From contig JAKQOH010000226.1 of the NCBI GenBank assembly GCA_029565415.1, positions 1 through 42,564 of the forward strand: a stretch of DNA of 42,564 bases, read 5' to 3'. Made by a program: the position numbers and the translations under genes. Of this stretch, positions 16,174 through 24,700 are shown in pieces. A model generated the notes under the pieces. It was not told where the DNA came from. It was given only the letters and a program-made list of their open reading frames with translations, and made no database searches. Positions within the stretch are counted from its first letter, which is position 1, and each line of letters starts with the position of its first letter. This stretch comes from Candidatus Rifleibacteriota bacterium (lineage in GTDB: Bacteria > Riflebacteria > Ozemobacteria > Ozemobacterales > Ozemobacteraceae).

Positions 16174-19100
16174 ATGTTGTTCGAGAAGACCCTGCGGATC
16201 GAATCCCTGCCGTTCGAAGCCGATCGTGTCGCGATCACCTGTGATGTCGGGGAGGGCCACTGGGTCGACATGACCTACGGCGAGCTCGTCGAGATCGTCG
16301 GTGAGGTGGGCCGGATCCTGCAGCAGAGTGGTGTCGGCAAGGGTGACCGCATCCTGCTCGTCGGCGAGAACCATTACAAGTGGCTTCCGGTGTTTCTCGG
16401 TATCGCCGGCTACGGCGCGGTCGCGGTGCCGGTCGACGGAACCCTGGCCGACAAGCGCCTGATGGGCATCATCGAGAACTGCAACCCGCGGGTGATCGTG
16501 ACGTCGAAAAAGTTCCAGGACAAAACGGTGGCGATCGCCGAGCAGATCAACGCGCCGTGCGACATCGTCAATTTCCATTTCGACCTCGTGCGGGCATGTG
16601 CCGGAAAATCGACCGGTCGCCCTCGCCCGGCGGCTCCCGAGTCCGAAGATCAGGCGGCGATCATCTACACGTCGGGAACGACCGGCAAGCCGAAGGGCAC
16701 GATTCTGACCCATCGCGCCCTGTGCGCGTCGGTACGGATCGGCCTCTCTCTCGGCGACTACCAGACGACGGATGTGATGCTGGCGCTTCTGCCCCTGACC
16801 CATGTGTATGGGCTGGTGGACACAGGGCTCTGCCCGCTGTCGGTCGGTTCGAAGATCGTGATGACGGCCTCCTACAACCCGATCGAGATTCTTCAGGCGG
16901 TTGCGCGGTTCCGCGTCAGCTACCTGCTCGTCGTGCCGCGGCTGGCCGAGATTTTCGCCATGGCCCTGCGCCAGATGACGCAGCCGCTGCCCATTCCGAG
17001 CCTGAAGATGATCATCGGCGGCGCCTCATGCGATCCGAACGTGATCAAGGCTCTCCGCGCGCGCGGAATCACGGCGTTCCAGGGCTACGGCATGACGGAG
17101 ACGGCGGGCGGCATCATCGCCTGTTCCGACGGTCCGGAGGGGGCGGTCGGCAAGCCGGCGGGCGAGGTCGAATTCCGCCTCGGGAACGCGAAGAACGGGG
17201 TCGGGGAGCTGATGATCGCCTCGCCGACCCTGTGCAGCGGCATCTTCGGGAGCGAAGCCGAGACGAAGGCGATGTTCGACGGTCGGTTCCTGAAGACCGG
17301 GGATCTGTGTGAATTCGATAGCAAAGGATATATTCACGTGCGGGGCCGGTCGAAGGATGTCATCATCCCGCCCGGCGGTGTCAACGTGTATCCGGATGAG
17401 CTGGAGATGCGGCTCGGGCTGCTGCCGTTCGCCGACGAGTATGCCGTGTTCGGGTTCTCCGAGGGGGGCGGCGAGTATCCCGCTCTCGTTCTGCGGCCAT
17501 CGAAGACGATCCTGCAGGGGAAGACGCCGGCCGAGGCCCAGGCGTTCGCCGAGGGCGAGATCCGCCGTCTGACGGCCGACTGGCCCGAATGGGAACGGTT
17601 CCGGCGCATCCATCTCACCGCGACCCCGCTGCCGCGCTCGGCGAGCCAGAAAGTGCAGCGGAACAGGGTCGTGGAGATGCTGGGCGCTCCGCCCGCCGCC
17701 GCAGCAGCAGCCGGCGCCGCGCCTGCCGTGAGGCCGGCCGCCCAGCCGACGTCGGCAGAGACGGAGCACCAGTTCGAGGTCTTCCGAAAGACCGTCGGAC
17801 GATTTCTGCATATCGATGCGAATATGATCACCCGGGAACGGCCGTTTTCCGACTTCCTGCAGCTCGACTCGCTCGGGGTCGTGGCGCTCGTCTCGCAGTT
17901 GTGCGAGGAGTTCCGGGTGCCGATGCGTGAGCTGAAGCTGGAAGGGGCGAAGGATTTCGGGGGCCTCTTCGACCTGCTGATCGCGGGCGGGGGCGTTGCG
18001 GCCGGGGATGCCGTGATCGATGATGCCGAGCGGGAGGGGCGGCTTCCCCCGCTGCTGGATTACAGTCCCGATGCGGTGAAGGCCCGGCAGCGGTTCATGC
18101 AGAAGCGCACGGGCGCCCAGGTGCGCTGCATTCCGCGGCCCGAGGATGCCCGTTCCCTGAACGGGAATATCGAAGGGTTTCTCGGGTTCGCCGAGATCCC
18201 GCTGGGCCTGATCGGGCCGCTGCGGGTGATGGGCGACCACGCTCGCGGGGATTATTACGTGCCCCTGGCCACGACGGAGGGGGCGCTCGTTTCCTCCGTC
18301 GCGCGCGGCGCGCAGATCATCACGCTCTCGGGCGGCGCGCGGGTCAAGGTGCTCGCCGACAGCCTGGTGCGCGCTCCGATCTTCGTTTTCGAGACGCTGT
18401 TCGACATGATGGCGTTCAACCAGTGGATCGAGAACCATTACGACGATCTGAAGACGGCGGCCGAGTCGACGACGCGGCACGGCCGGCTCGACGCGATCGA
18501 GCCGTTCCCGATGGGCTCGACGCTGTGCCTGCGGTTCGTCTACGCGACCGGCGATGCGTCGGGGCAGAACATGACCACGATCGCGACGCACGCCGCCATC
18601 AAATGGATCGTCGCCCATTACCGGGGGCCGATGGTCGACTGGTTTCTCGAGTCGAACCTGTCTGGCGACAAGAAGGTGAACGGGGTCAACTTCACGCGCA
18701 ACCGCGGCAAGCGGGTGATTGCCGAGGTCGAGATCCCGCTGGGCCTCGTCGGAAAGCATCTGCACACCTCGGCCGAGCGGATGGTGCGGCTGGGCCAGCT
18801 GTCGATGATGACGGCGTTGCACGCCCACGCCTTCGGCTCGCAGGCGCATTATGCAAATATATTGGCTGCGATGTTCATCGCGGCCGGCCAGGATCCCGCC
18901 TGTGTCGCCGAGTCGGCGGCCGGCGTCACGAACCTCGAGCTGCGGCAGGACCGGCTCGCCGTCTCGGTCACGATGCCCGGGCTGATGGTCGGCACGGTGG
19001 GCGGGGGGACGCGGCTGCCGACGCAGCAGGCCTGTCTCCAGATGCTCGAGTGCGACGGCCCGCGCAAGTCGCGCAAGCTGGCCGAGATCGTGGCGGCCGC

Positions 19101-19218
19101 GGTTCTGGCGGGCGAGATCTCGCTCATCGCGGCGATGGCGGCCGACGAGTTCGCCGGGGCCCACGCCCGATACGGGCGCAGCGGCGGCCGGTCCGAAACG
19201 GGAACCCCCCATGGCTGA
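16174..19218 (+). CDS. Fused AMP-forming acyl ligase - acyl carrier protein - class-I-type HMG-CoA reductase
   Basis: One 1014-residue chain holds three domains. Residues 1-505 are an ANL-family ligase with YTSGTTGKPKG (165-175), GYGMTE (304-309), TGDL (375-378) and the catalytic Lys 493 in SQKVQR. After an Ala/Pro linker (506-530), an acyl carrier protein (about 535-605) carries LDSLG with Ser 566 for phosphopantetheine. Residues 620-1003 match class I HMG-CoA reductase: TTEG (Glu 702), GDASGQNM (793-800), SGDKK (Lys 833), GQDPA (Asp 907), GTVGGGTRLPTQQACLQML and His 997 near the end, so all four catalytic residues are present. Inference: an acid is activated, loaded on the carrier and reduced there to an aldehyde or alcohol. 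GAGGAGG precedes the ATG. The stop overlaps the next gene by 8 nt. Confidence 0.9.
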   Translation: MLFEKTLRIESLPFEADRVAITCDVGEGHWVDMTYGELVEIVGEVGRILQQSGVGKGDRILLVGENHYKWLPVFLGIAGYGAVAVPVDGTLADKRLMGIIENCNPRVIVTSKKFQDKTVAIAEQINAPCDIVNFHFDLVRACAGKSTGRPRPAAPESEDQAAIIYTSGTTGKPKGTILTHRALCASVRIGLSLGDYQTTDVMLALLPLTHVYGLVDTGLCPLSVGSKIVMTASYNPIEILQAVARFRVSYLLVVPRLAEIFAMALRQMTQPLPIPSLKMIIGGASCDPNVIKALRARGITAFQGYGMTETAGGIIACSDGPEGAVGKPAGEVEFRLGNAKNGVGELMIASPTLCSGIFGSEAETKAMFDGRFLKTGDLCEFDSKGYIHVRGRSKDVIIPPGGVNVYPDELEMRLGLLPFADEYAVFGFSEGGGEYPALVLRPSKTILQGKTPAEAQAFAEGEIRRLTADWPEWERFRRIHLTATPLPRSASQKVQRNRVVEMLGAPPAAAAAAGAAPAVRPAAQPTSAETEHQFEVFRKTVGRFLHIDANMITRERPFSDFLQLDSLGVVALVSQLCEEFRVPMRELKLEGAKDFGGLFDLLIAGGGVAAGDAVIDDAEREGRLPPLLDYSPDAVKARQRFMQKRTGAQVRCIPRPEDARSLNGNIEGFLGFAEIPLGLIGPLRVMGDHARGDYYVPLATTEGALVSSVARGAQIITLSGGARVKVLADSLVRAPIFVFETLFDMMAFNQWIENHYDDLKTAAESTTRHGRLDAIEPFPMGSTLCLRFVYATGDASGQNMTTIATHAAIKWIVAHYRGPMVDWFLESNLSGDKKVNGVNFTRNRGKRVIAEVEIPLGLVGKHLHTSAERMVRLGQLSMMTALHAHAFGSQAHYANILAAMFIAAGQDPACVAESAAGVTNLELRQDRLAVSVTMPGLMVGTVGGGTRLPTQQACLQMLECDGPRKSRKLAEIVAAAVLAGEISLIAAMAADEFAGAHARYGRSGGRSETGTPHG

Positions 19219-19981
19219 GCCGATGCGGGTCGTTTTCGTCACGTCGGATGTCACCTACGTGGCCGACAATTACCATGCCCTGGTCCGACGCGTGCTCGAC
19301 CGGAAGCTGCTGCCGGAGGGCGTCGAGCCGGCCGGCCTCGTGCTGTTGCACGTCAGCCGGGCGGTTCTGCTCAAGAACATCCTCGGCCTGCCGCTGGTGG
19401 GGGCCCCCCGGTTCGCCTTCACCCTCGCCCGGAACCTGCTGCGCGCCGCGGGAAACGATCCCCGCCCCGCCGCCGCGGATCGGGCCGGCGTTCCCCTCCT
19501 GCGCTGCGACAGTGTCAATCGCCCCGAGGCCGTCGAGTGGCTTCGCCAGCGCCGACCGGACCTGATCGTCAACATGCGCACGCGAAATATTTATAAAGAT
19601 ATTGTTCTCGGCCTGCCGCGGATCGGCTGCATCAACATCCATCACGGTATCCTGCCCGAAAACCGCGGCACGATGTGCGATCTGTGGGCATGGGCCGAGG
19701 GGCGGCCGGTCGGTTTCACGATCCACTGGATGAACGCGAAGATCGACGACGGGGACATCATCGCCCGGCGCGAGGTGGACGTGAAAGGAATGCGGTGTTA
19801 TCTCGACATTCCGCAGGCTTCGAGCCGCGTCGAGGCCGAAGCCCTTCTCGAGGTGCTGGGAACGATCCGGAAAAGCGGCCGCGTCGTCGGCATGCCGAAC
19901 CGCACCGAGACGGTCGATTACCGCCGGAATCCGACACCTGCACAGATTCTCCGGCTCCGCAGAGCCGGATTCGTCCTCTGA
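19211..19981 (+). CDS. Formyltransferase-fold protein (PurN/Fmt/ArnA-type)
   Basis: The 256-residue protein has the N10-formyl-tetrahydrofolate transferase catalytic pattern: INIHHGILPENRG with Asn 142 and His 144, then FTIHWMNAKIDDGDII with Asp 179, matching the Asn-His-Asp triad of glycinamide-ribonucleotide and methionyl-tRNA formyltransferases. It lacks the C-terminal tRNA-binding domain of Fmt and has an N-terminal extension compared with PurN, so it is probably a sugar- or lipid-type formyltransferase, or acts on the product of the upstream fusion enzyme. It overlaps that gene by 8 nt. An ATG at 19223 is an alternative start. Confidence 0.8.
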   Translation: MAEPMRVVFVTSDVTYVADNYHALVRRVLDRKLLPEGVEPAGLVLLHVSRAVLLKNILGLPLVGAPRFAFTLARNLLRAAGNDPRPAAADRAGVPLLRCDSVNRPEAVEWLRQRRPDLIVNMRTRNIYKDIVLGLPRIGCINIHHGILPENRGTMCDLWAWAEGRPVGFTIHWMNAKIDDGDIIARREVDVKGMRCYLDIPQASSRVEAEALLEVLGTIRKSGRVVGMPNRTETVDYRRNPTPAQILRLRRAGFVL

Positions 19982-19999
19982 CAAGGGAGACAACCGGAC

Positions 20000-20830
20000 A
20001 TGACGATCTTCAGGGACGGCAGCATCACGCTCCAGGGCGGAACGGTTCTTGCCTACGGAGAGTGCGGGACGGGGAAACCGGTTCTCCTGCTGCACGGGAA
20101 TCCCGGCTCGCACGCGGACTGGGAAGGCTGTGCGAAGCTTCTTTCCGCGCGCGGATTCCGGTGCGTCGCCGTCGACCGGCCGGGCCACGGAAACAGCGGA
20201 ACCGTCGGTTCCGATCCGGGCGCCGCTGCCGCGGCGTATGCTTCTCTGCTCCGGCACCTGGGCGGACAGAAGGCCCTCATCGTCGGATACTCGATGGGGG
20301 CTCACTTCGCGCTCGACCTGGCTGAGCGGCATTCCGACCTCGTCTCGGGCCTCGCTCTCGTCGCGCCGTATCTCGTCCCGCGCGATGCAGCCGAGAAGCC
20401 ATCGGGGCTGCCGGGACTGCTCGAGACCCCCGTGATCGGGAGTCTTCTCGGCCTGGCGCTTCCCTTCCTGGCGGGTGGAAAAATACGAAGCCATATTGAA
20501 GCGACATTCCGTCCGGCCGTTCCCGCGGCCGGCCTGGTCGAACGGCTCACGGCCGAGTGCTCGGGGGTGAATGCCCTGAAGGGTATGTTCCGCGACAAGA
20601 ACCTGTTCCTCGAGCGCTGCGGAACCGTGAACGCCGCGATCGGCCGGATCTCCTGCCCTGTTCTGCTGGTGACAGGGGCCGGAGACGAGGTTTCCGGGAC
20701 GGCGAGCGCCGGGCTGGTCGGTTCGGCACTGCCTGCCGTGAAACGATCCGACGTGGCCGGGGGCGGCCATGCGCTGATCTGGAGTCATGCCGGCGAGGTT
20801 GCCGAAGCGATCTTCACCCTATTTTCATGA
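20000..20830 (+). CDS. Alpha/beta-hydrolase
   Basis: The 276-residue protein has the oxyanion-hole motif LLLHGNPGS (about 29-37), nucleophile elbow GYSMG with Ser 98, acid Asp 229 (GAGDEV) and His 257 (GGGHALIW), a complete triad. A cap region lies between about 125 and 205. AGGGAG precedes ATG 20000, 18 bp after the formyltransferase gene, so it is very likely in the same operon as the ligase-ACP-HMGR fusion. It could release a thioester or ester intermediate (thioesterase-like editing or product release); the substrate is unknown. No signal peptide is visible. Confidence 0.85.
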   Translation: MTIFRDGSITLQGGTVLAYGECGTGKPVLLLHGNPGSHADWEGCAKLLSARGFRCVAVDRPGHGNSGTVGSDPGAAAAAYASLLRHLGGQKALIVGYSMGAHFALDLAERHSDLVSGLALVAPYLVPRDAAEKPSGLPGLLETPVIGSLLGLALPFLAGGKIRSHIEATFRPAVPAAGLVERLTAECSGVNALKGMFRDKNLFLERCGTVNAAIGRISCPVLLVTGAGDEVSGTASAGLVGSALPAVKRSDVAGGGHALIWSHAGEVAEAIFTLFS

Positions 20831-20894
20831 CCGGTGTCACGAAATCGCGACATCCGTCGTTGTACAGGACAGAACCACTGGGAGAACTGCGATA

Positions 20895-21446
20895 ATGTCG
20901 GCCGAATCCCGGAACCCGACTGCGGCTGATGCCGATGATGCCCTCATGACCCGGGTTCAGCGTGCCGATCCGCATGCGTTCCGGGAGCTGTTCGCGAGAC
21001 ATTACGACGCGGCTCTCCGCTATGCGACGGTCCTTGCCGGGAACCGGGAGGATGCACGTGACCACGTCCAGGAAGCCTTCGTGCGCGTCTACCGGGGATC
21101 CGGCCAGTATCAGATGCAGGGACGGTTTCGCGGCTGGCTGTTCACCATCATCCGGAACCTGGTTCTGGACCGGGCCAAACGGCGAACCGTCCGGACCACG
21201 GGTGCGCCCGCGGCCCTCGCCAGGGCCGAGAACAGGCCGGCTCCGGCACCGGACAGGGACGCCGGAAACAGTCTCGACCGGCTCGCCGGCCTGGATGAGG
21301 AACAGCGGGAAATCATCGTCCTGCGGGTCGTGGAGGAAATGAGTTACGCGGAGCTGGCCTCCATCACAGGACTCCGCGAGGATCACCTGCGCCAGATCGT
21401 TTCCCGGGCGCTGGCGAAGCTGAGAACGAAAGGAGCGAGCCAATGA
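20895..21446 (+). CDS. ECF-type RNA polymerase sigma factor
   Basis: The protein has 183 residues from ATG 20895, with GGAG upstream. The frame is open back to 20787, but that part overlaps the hydrolase gene and looks unrelated. Region 2 is visible as FRELFARHYDAALRYATVLAGNREDARDHVQEAFVRVY (landmark HVQEAFVRVY) and GRFRGWLFTIIRNLVLD. Region 4 is LDEEQREIIVLRVVEEMSYAELA followed by a helix-turn-helix. It is translationally coupled to the next gene, its probable anti-sigma partner, by an ATGA overlap. It may control the pseudopilin genes that follow. Confidence 0.88.
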   Translation: MSAESRNPTAADADDALMTRVQRADPHAFRELFARHYDAALRYATVLAGNREDARDHVQEAFVRVYRGSGQYQMQGRFRGWLFTIIRNLVLDRAKRRTVRTTGAPAALARAENRPAPAPDRDAGNSLDRLAGLDEEQREIIVLRVVEEMSYAELASITGLREDHLRQIVSRALAKLRTKGASQ

Positions 21447-22489
21447 GCTGCAATCGGCTGGGAGACTGGATTGCCGATGCCGAGCGTGCCTCGCTCGAAC
21501 GGCTGCCGGAAGAGCTTCGGCGGCACATCGGTGCGTGTGAAACATGCGGCCGGCTGCACGAGGCGGTCGGCGGCCTGAAACGGGAACTGTTCGCTCTGCG
21601 TGGGCCGAACATCGAGATGAAGGAGGATTTTGAGAACGTGGAAAAGATGACGAAGGATTCGACAGGGGTTCCGACGGCTCCGGCTTGGAAAGGACTGCTC
21701 GTTCCGGCAGCCGCGCTTTGTCTGGTCGTGGTTCTGGCCGTCGTGTTCATGCCCGGCGGCACCGGAACTACGCCGGCCCCGACCGCTTCGCCCGGCATGG
21801 CGGCAGCTCCCGCGCCAGCCCCGGCTCCCCAGCCCGCTACCACCGCTCCGGTCAAGCCGGCCGCCGAAGCCTGGGCATCCGTAGCCGGGCAAGGCGGAAC
21901 GATCACGATGCCTGACGGCTCCCAAAAACAGATCACGGCTGAAGCCGCAATCGTTCCCGCGGGCGGCGGCGTCGAGCTCACCGGGGAGAAAGCGGCTGTC
22001 CGGCTTGCCTACGACAGCGGCGGCACCATCGATGTCACGGGGAAGGGCGTGATCCAGAGCCGTGCCGATGGGTTCGAGACGAAGGATGCCGCCTTCACGG
22101 CAGCTTTCAAGCGCGGCAAGAAGGGATTTGCCGTCCGGGTTCCAGGCGCGGTTCTGGGCGTCCGCGGCACGACGATCGGCTTCGCCCTCCGTGACGGGGT
22201 CGGTTCGGTCAGCCTGATCGAGGGACATGTCGCCGTCCGGCCCGAGCATGCCGACATGAAAGAGTTCGAGTGGAAGGTGGGGGAAAAGCTGACGCTTGCC
22301 GCCGGCCGGATCGAAAACATCGTTCCCACGGCGGCGCCGACCCCTGCGCCTGCACCGGCACCGACCCCGATTGCCCCCGTGAAAACAGATCCGGCCGCCG
22401 TTCCCCAGAATCCGGCCGTCGATCCGGCTGCGACGCTCCAGGAGGCGAACCCGGAAACTACGGGCGACGGGAGCGACGGATTCCAGTGA
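21443..22489 (+). CDS. Anti-sigma factor with zinc-finger motif, TM segment and FecR domain
   Basis: The 348-residue protein begins with a ZAS-type zinc site, H-x3-C-x2-C in HIGACETCG (about 29-37), typical of cytoplasmic anti-sigma domains. A membrane helix follows (LLVPAAALCLVVVLAVVF, about 84-102), then a Pro/Ala-rich linker and a FecR-type domain (about 150-290) containing VPGAVLGVRGTTIGF and SLIEGHVAV. The C-terminus is another Pro/Ala-rich stretch. It overlaps the ECF sigma stop by 4 nt and has AAGGAG upstream. The layout predicts a cytoplasmic sigma-binding domain and a periplasmic sensor domain; what FecR senses is unknown. Confidence 0.82.
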   Translation: MSCNRLGDWIADAERASLERLPEELRRHIGACETCGRLHEAVGGLKRELFALRGPNIEMKEDFENVEKMTKDSTGVPTAPAWKGLLVPAAALCLVVVLAVVFMPGGTGTTPAPTASPGMAAAPAPAPAPQPATTAPVKPAAEAWASVAGQGGTITMPDGSQKQITAEAAIVPAGGGVELTGEKAAVRLAYDSGGTIDVTGKGVIQSRADGFETKDAAFTAAFKRGKKGFAVRVPGAVLGVRGTTIGFALRDGVGSVSLIEGHVAVRPEHADMKEFEWKVGEKLTLAAGRIENIVPTAAPTPAPAPAPTPIAPVKTDPAAVPQNPAVDPAATLQEANPETTGDGSDGFQ

Positions 22490-22530
22490 CGGATTCTTGA
22501 AAACTTCCTGAGGCGTTCATGGTAGTATGG

Positions 22531-22561
22531 GCAGGACCGGTCTCTCTCTGACCGGTCCTGC
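22531..22561. repeat. Perfect 12-bp inverted repeat (hairpin) between anti-sigma and pseudopilin genes
   Basis: GCAGGACCGGTC and GACCGGTCCTGC flank a TCTCTCT loop. It lies 41 bp after the anti-sigma stop and 21 bp before the next start, just after TAGTAT (22523-22528), which with TTGAAA (22497-22502, spacer 20) may be a weak promoter. There is no T-tract. It could be a terminator, a 5'-leader hairpin, or an operator. Confidence 0.5.
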
Positions 22562-22582
22562 TTCACGAGACCAGAGGAACGG

Positions 22583-24700
22583 ATGTATGAATCGGTGACT
22601 CGCTCCCAGGCTGAGGCGGCCCCGGCGATGGCCGGCGGCGTGTTGCGCGGCTCACGGCGTGGCTTTCTGCTTCCCGCGATTGTCGCGATCGCCCTCGTCG
22701 TCGGTCTCCTGTTCGGTGCTCTGAGTTTCATGACGCGGGGCCAGGTGCACAGCGCCGCGTATTTCATCGATGCCAGCCGTGCTCTGGGGCTCGCCGAAGC
22801 CGGCGCCGGTTGGGCCGTCGCAGCTCTGGCAAGCGGCTCGTATGAGGCTTCTCCCGCGTTCGTCCGGCGCGAGTTCTACGATGCCCTCTTCGGCGATGGC
22901 GGCTCGGAGTATGAGGGCGATGTCGAGCCGTGCGACGAGCTCAAACAGTACATCACCCAACTCGGCGGCGATCTGTCGCTGCGGGTCAAGCTTTCCCAAT
23001 GGCGTCCTCTTGCCGCCGGAGCACCGGGGTTCAGGGATGACCCGGTCGAGAAGATGGGGCGGATCGACGTCGAGGCGATGGCCGAGGTCGGGATGGCCCG
23101 CCGGAAGGTGCGGATGAGCCGCGGGGTCAAGGTGTTTCTCTCTGTGCATCCCGTGATCGGAAAGTTCACGTGTTTCATCCGGAAAAAGCCATCCGATACC
23201 TCGATCAATGCTCTCGAACAGGCGACGAACGGGGCCGGTTTCACGAACGGGGCCCCTCTGCTCCTCAACAATCGCGGCTCAGGCGGCGGCTGCAATGTCG
23301 TGACTCCCGCGATCGATGTCGGTGCCGTTCCCGACCTCAATGAACTTTCGAAAACCTCCGGCTGGGTGTTCCTGAACTCGGAAGCGGGGGCCTGGCCTCT
23401 GAATCTGGCGGGATCCTCGCAGAGCCCCGAGTATGACGACCGCTCGATGCTGCGGTTCGGCGCCTATAGCAACGATGCGCTGAAGGCGGCCGTGAACACG
23501 CCGCCCCAGGGCGGCGGGACGACGGTCACCCAGGTGAACGAGAAGTTCCAGGGCATCAAAAAAGACTACACGATCAGCAAGGGCGGCTCGGTCGTCGTCG
23601 CATCCGACTTCCTGAGCGTCCGGTTCCTGGTGCCGCCCTCGCCCCGCGTCAGCCTCATCCGGCCCTTCGGCACCAATACCGATTTCTCGCCAACCCTGCT
23701 GTTCGGGCCGGTGCTCCGGCAGTATCTGCGCGTGCGTTCGGCCGATTGCACGATCAATGTTTCCGGAGTGACCAAGAATTTCAAGGAGATCGGCATCCCG
23801 GGCTTTCCCGATGTCGGGAAGTTCAAACAGACGTTCCTCTCCCCGCCGACGAATCCCCGCAGCTATGCTGATGATTTCACATTGTATGCGCAGCTGTATA
23901 ATATGGATGCCGATGCCGCCGGCCTCGCCGCCGGGTGGGGCAAATGGGCCAACGCCCAGACCACGCTCGTTTCCGAACCGTTCATCGAAGGGCTCAAGTA
24001 TCTCGCGATCCCCGACCGGGAAACCGGGACGGTCCAGACGCCCGTCGCCAAGAACTATGCAGACCCTCCGGCCGAGGTGGTGACGAATCTCGATCTCTGG
24101 AGTGACGGCGTGACGGGGCTGCTGAAGGCCGAGGGCAAGTTCGGCACGGCGGCGAAGACGTTCTACGAGGGCAAACTCGCCGGGATCGAAGGGGTGAAGG
24201 AGTTCGGGCCGAAGATCACGGCCATGTATCCTTCGCCGAAAGCCTATCTGGACCGCCATCTCGATGCGGCCGGCAAGCTTGCCGTGTCGGGTATCGTCTA
24301 CCTGGGCCGGGAAGACCTTCATATCGACCGGAAATGGGACGTCGTGACCGGCGGGGTCCTGATCGTCGGCGGTGACATCAGCATCCGAGCGGGGATCAAA
24401 TCGTCACCCCCCCTGACCCTGGTCTGCACGGGAAATATATCGGTGGATACAAGCGAACCGATCGAAGCGCAGCTGATCTGCCTGCGCGGCAAATTCCAGC
24501 CGCGGAACGCGTTCACGATCAAAGGCGGCGTGGCGGCCGGAGAGATCGACATGGGGAGCATGCTGAACACCCAGGCCAAGCAGATCAACTGGGATCCGCG
24601 ATACGACCCATATGCAGCAGCAACGGCTTTGAACGCCGATTCCCTGTATCGATACCGCGTATCGGAAGAGGAAGAGTATGTGGTCGAGCCTGGCAGATAA
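22583..24700 (+). CDS. Large PilX/GspK-like pilus-tip protein (705 aa)
   Basis: The N-terminus has SRRGFLLPAIVAIALVVGLL, a PilX_N-type helix without Glu 5, followed by ASRALGLAEAGAGWAVAAL, the AEAG signature of PilX/GspK. The 705 residues far exceed usual family sizes. The C-terminal 150 residues are beta-rich (VVTGGVLIVGGDISIRAGIK, LTLVCTGNISV, AQLICLRGKFQPRN) and resemble the C-terminus of the 960-residue protein at 11002. GAGGAACGG precedes ATG 22583. The 3' end overlaps the next pseudopilin gene by 23 nt. It heads the second pseudopilin operon, right after the ECF sigma/anti-sigma pair. Confidence 0.78.
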   Translation: MYESVTRSQAEAAPAMAGGVLRGSRRGFLLPAIVAIALVVGLLFGALSFMTRGQVHSAAYFIDASRALGLAEAGAGWAVAALASGSYEASPAFVRREFYDALFGDGGSEYEGDVEPCDELKQYITQLGGDLSLRVKLSQWRPLAAGAPGFRDDPVEKMGRIDVEAMAEVGMARRKVRMSRGVKVFLSVHPVIGKFTCFIRKKPSDTSINALEQATNGAGFTNGAPLLLNNRGSGGGCNVVTPAIDVGAVPDLNELSKTSGWVFLNSEAGAWPLNLAGSSQSPEYDDRSMLRFGAYSNDALKAAVNTPPQGGGTTVTQVNEKFQGIKKDYTISKGGSVVVASDFLSVRFLVPPSPRVSLIRPFGTNTDFSPTLLFGPVLRQYLRVRSADCTINVSGVTKNFKEIGIPGFPDVGKFKQTFLSPPTNPRSYADDFTLYAQLYNMDADAAGLAAGWGKWANAQTTLVSEPFIEGLKYLAIPDRETGTVQTPVAKNYADPPAEVVTNLDLWSDGVTGLLKAEGKFGTAAKTFYEGKLAGIEGVKEFGPKITAMYPSPKAYLDRHLDAAGKLAVSGIVYLGREDLHIDRKWDVVTGGVLIVGGDISIRAGIKSSPPLTLVCTGNISVDTSEPIEAQLICLRGKFQPRNAFTIKGGVAAGEIDMGSMLNTQAKQINWDPRYDPYAAATALNADSLYRYRVSEEEEYVVEPGR

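Noticed and set aside
17026..19254. Long minus-strand frame opposite the HMGR domain.
   Set aside because: The plus-strand fusion has all catalytic residues; the opposite frame has no recognisable domain.
20787..20894. Extended upstream start for the ECF sigma factor.
   Set aside because: It lies inside the hydrolase gene, and the sequence is unlike sigma region 1/2; ATG 20895 has GGAG.
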